The notes below the pieces were generated by a model that was not told where the DNA came from, ran no database searches, and saw nothing but the letters and a program-made list of their open reading frames with translations. Positions 39,458 through 48,129 of a stretch of DNA of 53,345 bases are shown one piece after another. The DNA is taken from contig CAVBWS010000009.1 of the NCBI GenBank assembly GCA_963599255.1, positions 1 to 53,345 of the forward strand, in the 5' to 3' direction. Every line of letters begins with the position of its first letter. The first letter of the stretch is position 1. Made by a program: the position numbers and the translations under genes. The DNA is from RGIG5612 sp963599255 (GTDB lineage Bacteria; Bacillota; Clostridia; Lachnospirales; Lachnospiraceae).

Positions 39458-41219
39458 AGGTAATGGTGAAACGGCCAGCCTTCGTTTCCTTGGGCCGTTG
39501 CTTTCATATATGAAGAAGAATTTGGGAATGCTGGTTGCAGCAATTATCTGCGCAGTCGGCGGAACTATACTTACGATAATCGGACCGAAGCAGGTCAGCA
39601 GGATTGCCGATATTATAAGTACAGGACTTACCGGAGAGATGGATATCGATGCTGTTGTAAGTATAGCGGTAACGCTGCTGATTCTGTATTCCCTCGCATG
39701 GGTTTTATCATATATTCAGGGATTTTTGATGACGATAGTTACCCAGAGGACATCATATGGTTTGAGACATGATATTGTAAAACAGATCAATATCCTTCCT
39801 CTCAGATATTTTGATAATAACCTTATAGGCGATATCTTGTCGCGAGTTGTAAATGATGTTGATACCATAGGACAGACACTTACAACTTCTGTAGGCAACC
39901 TGTTCCAGGCAGGAACGCAGTTTATAGGTGTATTTGTGATAATGCTTTTTACAAGCTGGCAGCTGTCACTTGTAGCACTGGGGGCGTCACTTATTGGATT
40001 TGCTCTGCTGTTTCTCATCATGAAGAATTCTCAGAAGTATTTCGTAAAGTCTCAGGTACTTCTGGGTGCACTAAATGGACATATTGAGGAGATTTATGCG
40101 GGACATGATGTTGTAAATGCATATAATGCCAATGATTACGAGGGTCAGAAATTCGATAATCTGAATAATGGCTTTGCCGAGTGCGTATGGAAATCACAAT
40201 TTTTCGGATCTCTGATGCCGCCTATCATGGGCTTTGTCGGCAATCTGGGTTATGTGGCAGTTTGCGTAGTAGGTGCGCTCATGACCATGAGCGGAACCAT
40301 TACCTTCGGTACCGTAGTTGCCTTTATGATCTATATCAGACTGTTCACATCTCCGCTGCAGCAGTTAGGACAGATCTTCACGCAGCTTCAGTCAACAGCC
40401 GCAGCCTCAAAGCGTGTATTTGAATTCCTTGCGGAGGAGGTTCTGCCGGACGATATGAATCTTCCGATCAGAATTCCTCATGGCCAGGCCAAGGGTAATA
40501 TAGAGTTCAAGCATGTTAATTTCGGATATACTCCTGAGAAAACCATTATCAATGATTTCTCGGTATTGGCGCCTGCAGGCAAAAAGGTTGCTATTGTTGG
40601 TCCTACCGGTGCCGGCAAGACAACAATGGTTAACCTTCTTATGAGATTTTACGAGGTTAATTCCGGAGAGATAACAATAGATGGAATTCCTATTAAGACC
40701 ATGAGAAGAGAAGAGGTCCATGCATTGTTCGGAATGGTTCTTCAGGACACCTGGTTATTTGAGGGAACCATCAGAGATAACATTAAATATAGTAAAGAGG
40801 CCTCGGACGAGAAGGTGATTGAAGCTGCTAAGGCCGCAGGAATACATCATTTCATCATGACAATGCCTCAAGGATATGATACCGTTCTGGATGAGAATGC
40901 CAATGTATCTGCAGGACAGAAGCAGTTGATCACAATAGCTCGTGCAATGGTTGAGGATGCACCTTTCCTTATTCTGGATGAGGCAACCTCATCGGTTGAT
41001 ACCAGAACAGAGGAACTTATTCAGGTGGCCATGGATAAATTGATGGCAAACAGGACCTCATTCATTATTGCACACAGGTTATCAACGATTAAGAATGCTG
41101 ATCTGATCCTTGTAATGAAGGATGGCGACATCATCGAACAGGGTAATCACGAGCAGTTGATGGAAAAGGGTGGATTCTACGCAGATCTGTATAATTCACA
41201 GTTCGATCAGCTGGATTAA
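39450..41219 (+). CDS. ABC exporter half-transporter, subunit with catalytic Walker B
   Basis: 589-aa partner of the preceding gene, membrane domain plus NBD. Walker A GPTGAGKTT at about 384; Walker B FLILDEATSSVD with catalytic Glu511. The signature is the non-canonical VSAGQKQL. Non-canonical signature here and Asp Walker B in the partner both map to one composite ATP site, as expected of an asymmetric exporter. I set the start at ATG 39450, 9 nt after AAAGGAGG; the longer frame from 39396 reads into the partner gene. No terminator seen before the efp promoter. Confidence 0.9.
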   Translation: MRRGNGETASLRFLGPLLSYMKKNLGMLVAAIICAVGGTILTIIGPKQVSRIADIISTGLTGEMDIDAVVSIAVTLLILYSLAWVLSYIQGFLMTIVTQRTSYGLRHDIVKQINILPLRYFDNNLIGDILSRVVNDVDTIGQTLTTSVGNLFQAGTQFIGVFVIMLFTSWQLSLVALGASLIGFALLFLIMKNSQKYFVKSQVLLGALNGHIEEIYAGHDVVNAYNANDYEGQKFDNLNNGFAECVWKSQFFGSLMPPIMGFVGNLGYVAVCVVGALMTMSGTITFGTVVAFMIYIRLFTSPLQQLGQIFTQLQSTAAASKRVFEFLAEEVLPDDMNLPIRIPHGQAKGNIEFKHVNFGYTPEKTIINDFSVLAPAGKKVAIVGPTGAGKTTMVNLLMRFYEVNSGEITIDGIPIKTMRREEVHALFGMVLQDTWLFEGTIRDNIKYSKEASDEKVIEAAKAAGIHHFIMTMPQGYDTVLDENANVSAGQKQLITIARAMVEDAPFLILDEATSSVDTRTEELIQVAMDKLMANRTSFIIAHRLSTIKNADLILVMKDGDIIEQGNHEQLMEKGGFYADLYNSQFDQLD

Positions 41220-41226
41220 AAAAAGG

Positions 41227-41255
41227 TTGAAAGTTGCTGATATACCTTGTAGAAT
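41227..41255 (+). promoter_or_regulatory. Promoter of efp
   Basis: TTGAAA (41227-41232), 17 nt and TAGAAT (41250-41255). The -10 lies within the small inverted repeat CCTTGTA-GAA-TACAAGG (41245-41261). Confidence 0.6.
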
Positions 41256-41292
41256 ACAAGGCAGACAGTTATTTAAAATGGAGGATATATTT

Positions 41293-41850
41293 ATGGTTAC
41301 AGCTGGTGACTTCAGAAACGGAATGACAGTAGAAATTGACGGCGATGTTTGTCAGATCATTGACTTTCAGCATGTTAAGCCAGGCAAGGGTGCTGCATTC
41401 GTTAGAACAAAATACAAAAAGATCATTACCGGAGGTGTTGTAGAAACATCTTTCAGACCGACAGAAAAATTCGAAAATGCACATATTGACAGAGCAGAAA
41501 TGCAGTATCTGTTTGATGATGGCGATATGTATACATTTATGGACACAACAACTTATGAGCAGGTTCAGTTAAGCCATGAGGATGCAGGCGATCAGATGAA
41601 GTTCGTTAAGGAAAATGAATTAGTCAAGGTTTGCTCATACAATGGCAAGGTATTCTCAATCGAACCTCCTACAGCTGTTGAACTTAAGGTTATCAACACT
41701 GAGCCGGGCTTCAAGGGCAACACTGCAACAGGTGCTACCAAGCCTGCTATCGTAGAGACAGGTGCACAGGTTCTCGTACCTCTGTTCATTGAACAGGACG
41801 AAGTGATCAAGATCGACACACGTACAGGTGAGTATCTTTCAAGAGCATAA
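41293..41850 (+). CDS. efp: Elongation factor P
   Basis: Relieves ribosome stalling at polyproline stretches. 185 aa, three beta-barrel domains. The functional tip lysine is Lys32 in KPGKGAAF, matching the position used by Bacillus-type EF-P. It begins MVTAGDFRNGMTVEIDGD as in the family, so the start is ATG 41293, with GGAGG 8 nt upstream, not the longer frame from 41170. Confidence 0.97.
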   Translation: MVTAGDFRNGMTVEIDGDVCQIIDFQHVKPGKGAAFVRTKYKKIITGGVVETSFRPTEKFENAHIDRAEMQYLFDDGDMYTFMDTTTYEQVQLSHEDAGDQMKFVKENELVKVCSYNGKVFSIEPPTAVELKVINTEPGFKGNTATGATKPAIVETGAQVLVPLFIEQDEVIKIDTRTGEYLSRA

Positions 41851-41866
41851 TATGTAATTTTTGGCG

Positions 41867-41897
41867 CTGCCGGGTTTCTCGCCCGGCAGTATTTTTT
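41867..41897 (+). terminator. Terminator of efp
   Basis: A perfect 8-bp GC-rich stem CTGCCGGG/CCCGGCAG (41867-41874 with 41882-41889) with a 7-nt loop, then TATTTTTTT. Confidence 0.93.
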
Positions 41898-41987
41898 TAT
41901 AGTTTATGGGAAAGACCACCTGCTACGTTCTAGTAAGAACAGCCGCAATTTTATCTTCTGTTATATGGAAAATACTTCGCTTTATTA

Positions 41988-42017
41988 TTGACATATATCT
42001 TTGTAATACACTAAAAT
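41988..42017 (+). promoter_or_regulatory. Promoter of the DUF5688-type gene
   Basis: TTGACA (41988-41993), 18 nt and TAAAAT (42012-42017), more than 220 nt before the gene, leaving a long leader. Confidence 0.6.
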
Positions 42018-42042
42018 CAAAACACAGAAAACGCATATGCGC

Positions 42043-42093
42043 AAATGATGACTGCTAAGTCATTACTCCATAGCGCAGCGAATATCATCATTT
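42043..42093 (+). promoter_or_regulatory. Long hairpin in the leader of the DUF5688-type gene
   Basis: AAATGATGA plus CTGC (42043-42055) pairs with GCAG (42075-42078) and TCATCATTT (42085-42093), with a 6-nt bulge. ACAGAAA before it could instead pair with TTTCTGT after it, so two folds compete. Possible RNA-level control. The rest of 42094-42245 shows nothing recognisable. Confidence 0.4.
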
Positions 42094-42245
42094 CTGTATA
42101 ATAATCACATCATATCAATTTAATCTTTCAAACAGCGTTTGGACTAAGCCCAGCGTTTATTATTGCTGCTAAAAAAATGGAGCTATTCAGGGATGTACGC
42201 CGGGTAGCAAAGATTATTGTGTTTAAACAGAAAGGCGGAGTAATA

Positions 42246-43172
42246 ATGGTTGAGAATTTTATAAATGATGTGAAAGAAAGAGTTTGCAGCAAATTAAAAG
42301 ATCGAAATTGCATAGTAAAATTAAATCCGGTGGTAAAAATCAATAAAATTCACAAAACAGGGATAACGATCTTAAACGAAGGCGAATCGGCAGCGCCTAC
42401 CTTATATTTTGAAGATTTTTATCCTCTGTATGAGCGGGGGTGTTCCATCGATGAAATTGCCGACAAAATAATCGCCATCAATGATGCTCAAAAAAATACA
42501 ATACCCGTAGAATTTATGAAAATGGGTGATTTTGAGTATGCCAAGAAAAACATTACGCTCAAGCTGATCAATGCAGAGGAGAACAGAACTATTCTTGATG
42601 ATGTTCCGCATATAATTTATTCGGATCTCGGGCTGGCAATAATTTTCGAAATAACAGTAATAGATCAATCATCGAAAGAAATAATGAGCGCCAGGATCCC
42701 GACGAATGTAATGAACGAATGGAATACCGACACGGATGAGCTTTTTGAGCTGGGTAGGGAAAATACTGTAAGGATGATGGGCGTATACATCAAGGAAATG
42801 AAAGAGGCATTTGACGATCTGACCCAAGACGGTGCCATTAGAATCGATGATGAACTTTATAGAGCACTGAGTGATGTGTACAGAATGCCTATATACATGC
42901 TTACAAATAATTATAAATTGTATGGCGCAGTAAATATTTTTATAGACGGCGTATTAAGGGGTGTATCTGATATGTTGGAGGATGACATATGCATTATTCC
43001 TTCCAGCATGCATGAAGTATTGCTGATACCACTCAGATTAGTGGACTGTCTGGACGATATTAACGCTATGATATGCGGGATAACAGAGGATGCGCTGCCA
43101 AAACAAGACTTCCTGTCAGGCAATTGCTATATATATTCGAGACAGCTAGATAGAATTATCATGTATGAGTAA
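42246..43172 (+). CDS. DUF5688-type protein of unknown function
   Basis: 308-aa soluble protein resembling the DUF5688 group common in Lachnospiraceae; no biochemical role is known to me. Features: an early VVKINKIHKTGITI segment, APTLYFEDFYPLYERG, then a helical middle and the C-terminal DGVLRGVSDML...IIPSSMHEVLLIP pattern. Two metalloprotease-like motifs are absent. ATG 42246 has GGCGGAG 7 nt upstream and fits the family start better than 42177. It ends 3 nt before the 3' end of a convergent tRNA. Confidence 0.72.
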   Translation: MVENFINDVKERVCSKLKDRNCIVKLNPVVKINKIHKTGITILNEGESAAPTLYFEDFYPLYERGCSIDEIADKIIAINDAQKNTIPVEFMKMGDFEYAKKNITLKLINAEENRTILDDVPHIIYSDLGLAIIFEITVIDQSSKEIMSARIPTNVMNEWNTDTDELFELGRENTVRMMGVYIKEMKEAFDDLTQDGAIRIDDELYRALSDVYRMPIYMLTNNYKLYGAVNIFIDGVLRGVSDMLEDDICIIPSSMHEVLLIPLRLVDCLDDINAMICGITEDALPKQDFLSGNCYIYSRQLDRIIMYE

Positions 43173-43175
43173 AAC

Positions 43176-43247
43176 TGCGCCCGACGTGAATCGAACACGC
43201 ATTTCAGGCTCCGGAGGCCTGCGCTTTATCCATTGAGCTACGGGCGC
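43176..43247 (-). tRNA. tRNA-Arg (CCG anticodon)
   Basis: On the - strand: acceptor GCGCCCG (43247-43241) with CGGGCGC (43183-43177), D arm GCTC/AAGC, anticodon stem CAGGC/GCCTG around CTCCGGA (anticodon CCG), T arm ACGTG TTCGATT CACGT-like, discriminator A at 43176. CCA is not encoded. Confidence 0.95.
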
Positions 43248-43265
43248 ATTGATCAAACAGATGTT

Positions 43266-43294
43266 AGTCTATCGCATTTTGAATATTCAGGCAA
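43266..43294 (-). promoter_or_regulatory. Promoter of tRNA-Arg
   Basis: On the - strand TTGCCT (43294-43289), 17 nt and TAGACT (43271-43266), about 18 nt before the tRNA. It overlaps the outer stem of the folded segment next to it. Confidence 0.6.
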
Positions 43295-43437
43295 GTGTGT
43301 TTTTGCCAATGCGGAAAGCGCTATTTGGAAGCAGCCCGTGCCGGGACGGCGCATCCACTGTGAGAAATCAATCAGCGTAGGCGATTTCGAACAGTGGATG
43401 CACGCCGAGGTTCACGGCACGAATGCTGCCAATATTC
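43281..43437. ncRNA. Candidate structured RNA, unknown class
   Basis: About 157 nt that fold on themselves with roughly 40 pairs: 43281-43287/43431-43437, 43331-43335/43425-43429, 43337-43343/43415-43421, 43347-43351/43403-43407, 43352-43361/43391-43400 and 43364-43369/43383-43388, apical loop 43370-43382. A GA/GA internal loop (43362-43363 with 43389-43390) would form stable tandem G-A pairs if the + strand is transcribed. A side hairpin CCAA...TTGG (43306-43327) makes a three-way junction. It is more GC-rich than its surroundings. On the - strand TTGAAA/TACAAA with a short 15-nt spacer precedes it; no clear + promoter and no T run on either side. A 6S-like RNA or a degraded mobile palindrome are alternatives. 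The rest of 43248-43577 has only the PFOR promoter. Confidence 0.45.
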
Positions 43438-43513
43438 GTTAGAGTTTGTAGATGCGCATATTTGCTTTCAAAATGCCATCATTGTATTTATTGTGTGCGG
43501 GCGACAAAATTAC

Positions 43514-43542
43514 TTGTGAATGAAGAACTCATTTGCTAGAAT
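43514..43542 (+). promoter_or_regulatory. Promoter of the pyruvate:ferredoxin oxidoreductase gene
   Basis: TTGTGA (43514-43519), 17 nt and TAGAAT (43537-43542), about 50 nt before the start codon. Confidence 0.7.
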
Positions 43543-43595
43543 TATCGGATAGGAACTAAATTGCGTACACAAATATAATGGAGGAAAATAAAATA

Positions 43596-46500
43596 ATGGC
43601 AAGAAAAATGAAAACCATGGATGGCAATACAGCTGCTGCACATGTATCTTATGCATATTCAGATGTTGCTGCCATTTATCCTATCACCCCTTCGTCAGTT
43701 ATGGCTGAATTAGCTGACAAGTGGGCAACAGAGGGATTGAAGAATATCTTCGGCAAGGAAGTAGCAGTTACGGAGATGCAGTCAGAGGCAGGTGCTGCGG
43801 GTGCAGTTCACGGATCCCTGGCAGCAGGTGCACTGACGACTACATTTACAGCATCACAGGGCTTGCTCCTGATGATACCTAATATGTATAAGATCGCCGG
43901 TGAACAGCTTCCTGCAGTTATCGACGTATCTGCAAGAGCTATTGCGTCACATGCACTTTCTATATTTGGTGATCATTCAGATATTTATGCATGTCGTCAG
44001 ACAGGATTTGCAATGCTGTGTTCATCAAGTGTTCAGGAAGTAATGGATCTTACACCTGTATCTCATTGTTCAGCAATTAAGGGCAGAGTGCCATTCGTTA
44101 ACTTCTTCGACGGATTCAGAACTTCTCATGAGATTCAGAAGATTGAGATCTGGGATTATGAAGATTTAAAAGACATGGTAGACATGGAGGCTGTTGCTAA
44201 GTTTAAGGCCGAGTCACTTAATCCTAACAGAGCATGCCAGATGGGTTCAGCACAGAATCCTGACATTTTCTTCCAGGTTCGTGAAGCCTGCAATAGTGCA
44301 TACGAGGCTCTTCCTGCAGTTGTAGAAGAGTACATGAACAAGGTTAATGCCAAGATCGGTACAAACTACGGCCTGTTCAATTATTACGGAGCTCCGGATG
44401 CAGAGCATGTTATTATTGCTATGGGTTCTGTATGCGAGACGGCAGAGGAAACAGTTGATTTCCTTAACAAGGAAGGCGGCAAATATGGTATCGTCAAGGT
44501 ACGTCTGTATAGACCATTCAGCGCAAAGCATCTTATCAATGCTATTCCTAAGACTGTTAAGCAGATCAGCGTATTAGACAGAACAAAGGAACCGGGAAGC
44601 TTGGGAGAACCTCTGTATCTGGACGTTGTTGCTGCACTTCATGAATCAGAATTCAAGGATGTTCCTGTATTTTCAGGACGTTACGGACTGGGTTCTAAGA
44701 ATACCAACTCAGCGCAGATCATTGCCGTATTTAAGAATACTGAGAAGAAGAGATTTACCATCGGTATCAATGATGATGTAACACATCTGTCACTTGACAC
44801 ATCATATCAGCCTGTAACAGCACCGGAAGGCACTGTATGCTGCAAGTTCTGGGGACTGGGAGCTGATGGTACTGTTGGTGCCAATAAGAACTCTATTAAG
44901 ATCATCGGTGATAATACAGACCAGTATGCACAGGCATATTTTGATTATGATTCCAAGAAATCAGGCGGCGTTACGGTTTCTCACCTTAGATTCGGTAAGA
45001 CACCTATTAAGTCAACCTATCTTATCAACCAGGCTGATTTCGTAGCATGCCATAATCCGTCATATGTCCGTAAATACAACATGGTGCAGGATCTTAAGGA
45101 CGGCGGAACCTTCCTTCTTAACTGCGCATGGAATGCAGAGGAATTATCACAGCATCTTCCGGGACAGGCTAAGAAATATATAGCAGACCACAACATTAAC
45201 CTTTATACCATTGACGGCATTAAGATTGGTAAAGAGATCGGACTGGGCGGCAAGATCAATACCGTACTTCAGTCAGCTTTCTTCAAACTGGCTAATATCA
45301 TTCCGGCAGACGAGGCTTCAAGACTTATGAAGGAGGCTGCTAAGAAGAGCTACGGAAGAAAAGGCGACGACATCGTTAACATGAACTATGCAGCTATTGA
45401 TGCAGGTGCACAGCAGGTTGTTAAGGTGGAAGTTCCGGCAGACTGGAAGAATGCAGAATATGAAGAGCTGGGCGTAAAGCATACAGAAGGCAATAAGGAA
45501 GTTGTAGATTTCGTAAATGCAGTTCAGAATCATGTATCAGCTCAGGAAGGCAATTCAATCCCTGTATCTACATTTACAAAATATGCTACAGGTGTTACAC
45601 CATCAGGTACCGCTGCATATGAGAAACGTGGTATTGCAGTGGATGTTCCGAGCTGGAATGCAGCTTCATGTATCCAGTGTAACCAGTGCGCATATGTATG
45701 TCCGCATGCAGCAATTCGTCCTGTTATCATGACAGAAGAAGAGCTGGCTAAGGCACCGCAGGGTACTAAGTCTAAGGATGCAACAGGACTTCCTGGTTAT
45801 AAATTCACTATGACGGTTTCTGTATTAGACTGCACAGGATGCGGTTCATGTACCAATGTATGTCCTGGCAACAATAAGGCTGAGACACTTACACTTAAGC
45901 CTCTTGAGTCACAGATGGATGAGCAGGATGTATTTGCATACGGACTTACAATTGCGGAGAAACCGGAGGTTGCTGCTAAGTTTAAGGAAACAACTGTTAA
46001 GGGCAGCCAGTTCAAGCAGCCGCTGCTTGAGTTCTCAGGTGCCTGCGCAGGATGCGGAGAGACTCCTTATGCTAAACTTATGACACAGCTCTTCGGTGAC
46101 AGAGCATATATCGCAAATGCTACAGGATGCTCATCAATCTGGGGCAATTCATCACCTTCTACACCTTATACGGTTAACAAGAAGGGTCAGGGCCCTGCAT
46201 GGTCTAACTCACTGTTCGAAGATGCAGCAGAGTTCGGATATGGTATGCTCCTGGCACAGAATGCTATCCGTGCAAGACTTAAGGATAAAGTTGAAGCATT
46301 TGTAAATGAAGACAAGAAGGACGATCTTGCTGCAGCTGCTAAGGAATGGCTCGATACCTTCGATAATGGTGCATTAAATGGACCGGCTACAGATAAACTT
46401 GTGGAAGCACTTGAAGCAAGAAGCTGTGATCATTCTAAGGAAATCCTTCAGCAGAAGGAATATCTGTCTAAGAAGAGCCAGTGGGTATTCGGCGGCGACG

Positions 46501-47123
46501 GCTGGGGATATGATATCGGCTTCGGCGGACTTGATCATGTTATCGCTTCCGGCAAGGATATCAACATTCTTGTATTCGATACAGAAGTATACTCAAATAC
46601 AGGCGGACAGTCATCTAAGGCTACTCCTACAGGTGCTACAGCTCAGTTCGCTGCAGGCGGCAAGGATGTTAAAAAGAAAGATCTGGCACAGATTGCCATG
46701 ACATATGGTTATGTATATGTAGCACAGATAGCAATGGGTGCTGATATGAATCAGTGTATCAAGGCATTTGCAGAGGCTGAGAGCTATCCTGGTCCATCAC
46801 TCATCATCGCTTATGCTCCATGTATCAACCACGGTATCAAGGGCGGTATGAGTTCAGCTCAGGCAGAAGAGAAGAAGGCAGTTACATCAGGATATTGGCA
46901 GCTGCTCAGATACGATCCGAGAAAGAAGGCAGAAGGCAAGAACCCGTTCACATTAGATTCCAGGGATCCTTCTACAGCTTATGGCGACTTCCTCCGCGGA
47001 GAAGTAAGATACTCAGCACTTGAGAAGATGAATCCTGAAAAGGCAGCTAAGTTATTTGCTAAGTCAGAAGATGATGCAAAGCAGAGAATTGCATATCTGA
47101 AGAAATTAGCTGAAATAGATTAA
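43596..47123 (+). CDS. nifJ: Pyruvate:ferredoxin (flavodoxin) oxidoreductase
   Basis: Converts pyruvate and CoA to acetyl-CoA and CO2, passing electrons to ferredoxin; a central step of anaerobic fermentation. About 1175 aa, the single-chain homodimeric form. Domains run from the pyrimidine-binding part (YPITPSSVMAE near the start), through the CoA-binding and gamma domains, to two ferredoxin-type clusters (CIQCNQCAYVCP near 692 and CTGCGSCTNVCP near 746). Further cluster cysteines are in CAGCGE near 817. The TPP-binding part has GDGWGYDIGFGGLDH and NTGGQSSKATPTGA. Start ATG 43596 with GGAGG 11 nt upstream; an ATG at 43578 in frame precedes the ribosome binding site. Codon choice suggests very high expression. 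Confidence 0.97.
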   Translation: MARKMKTMDGNTAAAHVSYAYSDVAAIYPITPSSVMAELADKWATEGLKNIFGKEVAVTEMQSEAGAAGAVHGSLAAGALTTTFTASQGLLLMIPNMYKIAGEQLPAVIDVSARAIASHALSIFGDHSDIYACRQTGFAMLCSSSVQEVMDLTPVSHCSAIKGRVPFVNFFDGFRTSHEIQKIEIWDYEDLKDMVDMEAVAKFKAESLNPNRACQMGSAQNPDIFFQVREACNSAYEALPAVVEEYMNKVNAKIGTNYGLFNYYGAPDAEHVIIAMGSVCETAEETVDFLNKEGGKYGIVKVRLYRPFSAKHLINAIPKTVKQISVLDRTKEPGSLGEPLYLDVVAALHESEFKDVPVFSGRYGLGSKNTNSAQIIAVFKNTEKKRFTIGINDDVTHLSLDTSYQPVTAPEGTVCCKFWGLGADGTVGANKNSIKIIGDNTDQYAQAYFDYDSKKSGGVTVSHLRFGKTPIKSTYLINQADFVACHNPSYVRKYNMVQDLKDGGTFLLNCAWNAEELSQHLPGQAKKYIADHNINLYTIDGIKIGKEIGLGGKINTVLQSAFFKLANIIPADEASRLMKEAAKKSYGRKGDDIVNMNYAAIDAGAQQVVKVEVPADWKNAEYEELGVKHTEGNKEVVDFVNAVQNHVSAQEGNSIPVSTFTKYATGVTPSGTAAYEKRGIAVDVPSWNAASCIQCNQCAYVCPHAAIRPVIMTEEELAKAPQGTKSKDATGLPGYKFTMTVSVLDCTGCGSCTNVCPGNNKAETLTLKPLESQMDEQDVFAYGLTIAEKPEVAAKFKETTVKGSQFKQPLLEFSGACAGCGETPYAKLMTQLFGDRAYIANATGCSSIWGNSSPSTPYTVNKKGQGPAWSNSLFEDAAEFGYGMLLAQNAIRARLKDKVEAFVNEDKKDDLAAAAKEWLDTFDNGALNGPATDKLVEALEARSCDHSKEILQQKEYLSKKSQWVFGGDGWGYDIGFGGLDHVIASGKDINILVFDTEVYSNTGGQSSKATPTGATAQFAAGGKDVKKKDLAQIAMTYGYVYVAQIAMGADMNQCIKAFAEAESYPGPSLIIAYAPCINHGIKGGMSSAQAEEKKAVTSGYWQLLRYDPRKKAEGKNPFTLDSRDPSTAYGDFLRGEVRYSALEKMNPEKAAKLFAKSEDDAKQRIAYLKKLAEID

Positions 47124-47136
47124 TACAATATATATT

Positions 47137-47190
47137 TGTCAGTTCATGGCTGCGCTTTTTTGGCACAGTCATGGGCTGACAATGCTTTTA
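47137..47190 (+). terminator. Long hairpin after the oxidoreductase gene
   Basis: A 16-bp stem (47137-47152 with 47166-47181) with three G-T pairs and a 13-nt T-rich loop, then AATGCTTTTA. The T run is weak, but position and stem fit a terminator. Confidence 0.65.
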
Positions 47191-47262
47191 GCGTAATATA
47201 GCGCTGAATACAGATAGAATTTATTCGATTTTGAATACGATAATCGCATATAAAGAAAATAT

Positions 47263-48129
47263 ATGGCAGTGTGGATTATACTACTAGTAATATTAGCTGC
47301 TGCGGGAGTTGTTACCCTCAGAGTCAGATACGAATTAAAGCACCCTGAGGTAACGAGATATACCATAAAAACCAACAAGCTCTTAAGCAGTGAACAGACA
47401 AGAATAATATATATAGCAGACCTGCATTCCAGAAAGTATGGTGATAATAATATCAGGCTTATCCAAATGATAACTAAGACTAAGCCTGATTTTATTGTGT
47501 TGGGCGGCGATATGATCACCGCAGGGAGCAACGCTGAAAAAGACCAGAATACATATGATCTGATAAATGGTCTTGCTAATGTTGCGCCGATTTATTACAC
47601 TCCCGGAAACCACGAGAAAAAATTAGAAATAAGCAGCAGACAAAAGACCCGATATACGGAATGGATGCGTGAACTTGAAAGCGTAGATGTTCCGTACCTT
47701 AAAGATAAAGAAGCTGTCCTTACGGAGGATATATGTCTGTATGGACTTGATATAGATATCAGATATTATAAGAAATTTGATGAGAAGCCTAAATTAAGAA
47801 CTTCCAATATTTCGGCCAAGTTAGGCCAGCCGGATACAAGAAAATTCAATATATTAGCAGCACATACTCCGGAATTTTTCGATGCATATGTAAAATCCGA
47901 TTACGATCTGGTATTATGCGGACATTATCATGGCGGAGTGGCTGTGCTGGGCAAGTTCGGCCCGTTAATATCACCTGATTTTAAGTTCAGACCTGAGCAT
48001 GCAGGGGGATTATATAAAAAGGGTGATACAAGAGTTATAGTTACAAGGGGCATTGGCTCACATTCTGTAAATATCAGGCTGTTCAACAGACCTGAAATAG
48101 TGCTGATAGATATAAAAAGGGAAGAATAA
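47263..48129 (+). CDS. Membrane-anchored metallophosphoesterase (YkuE-like)
   Basis: 288-aa calcineurin-fold phosphoesterase with one N-terminal transmembrane helix (about 3-20). Metal-binding motifs in order: IADLHSRK, LGGDMIT, TPGNHE, LAAHTPEF and GHYHGG. YkuE-type members act outside or at the membrane, possibly on lipid-linked or wall-associated phosphodiesters; the substrate here is unknown. It opens the long overlapping operon: scpA starts directly after its stop. Only a weak ribosome binding site is visible. Confidence 0.87.
   Translation: MAVWIILLVILAAAGVVTLRVRYELKHPEVTRYTIKTNKLLSSEQTRIIYIADLHSRKYGDNNIRLIQMITKTKPDFIVLGGDMITAGSNAEKDQNTYDLINGLANVAPIYYTPGNHEKKLEISSRQKTRYTEWMRELESVDVPYLKDKEAVLTEDICLYGLDIDIRYYKKFDEKPKLRTSNISAKLGQPDTRKFNILAAHTPEFFDAYVKSDYDLVLCGHYHGGVAVLGKFGPLISPDFKFRPEHAGGLYKKGDTRVIVTRGIGSHSVNIRLFNRPEIVLIDIKREE

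Noticed and set aside
41227..41261. Operator for efp at CCTTGTA/TACAAGG
   Set aside because: The 7-bp repeat with a 3-nt loop coincides with the -10 and is too short to claim as an operator.
43306..43346. Resemblance of GGAAGCAGCC...GTGCCGGGA to the SRP RNA core
   Set aside because: The essential GGTCAGGxCCGGAAGG apical motif and the symmetric loops are absent, and the pairing partners differ.
43233..43442. 69-codon + frame across the tRNA-Arg and the folded segment
   Set aside because: It starts inside the tRNA on the opposite strand and runs through the palindromic stems; the pairing explains the sequence better than coding does.
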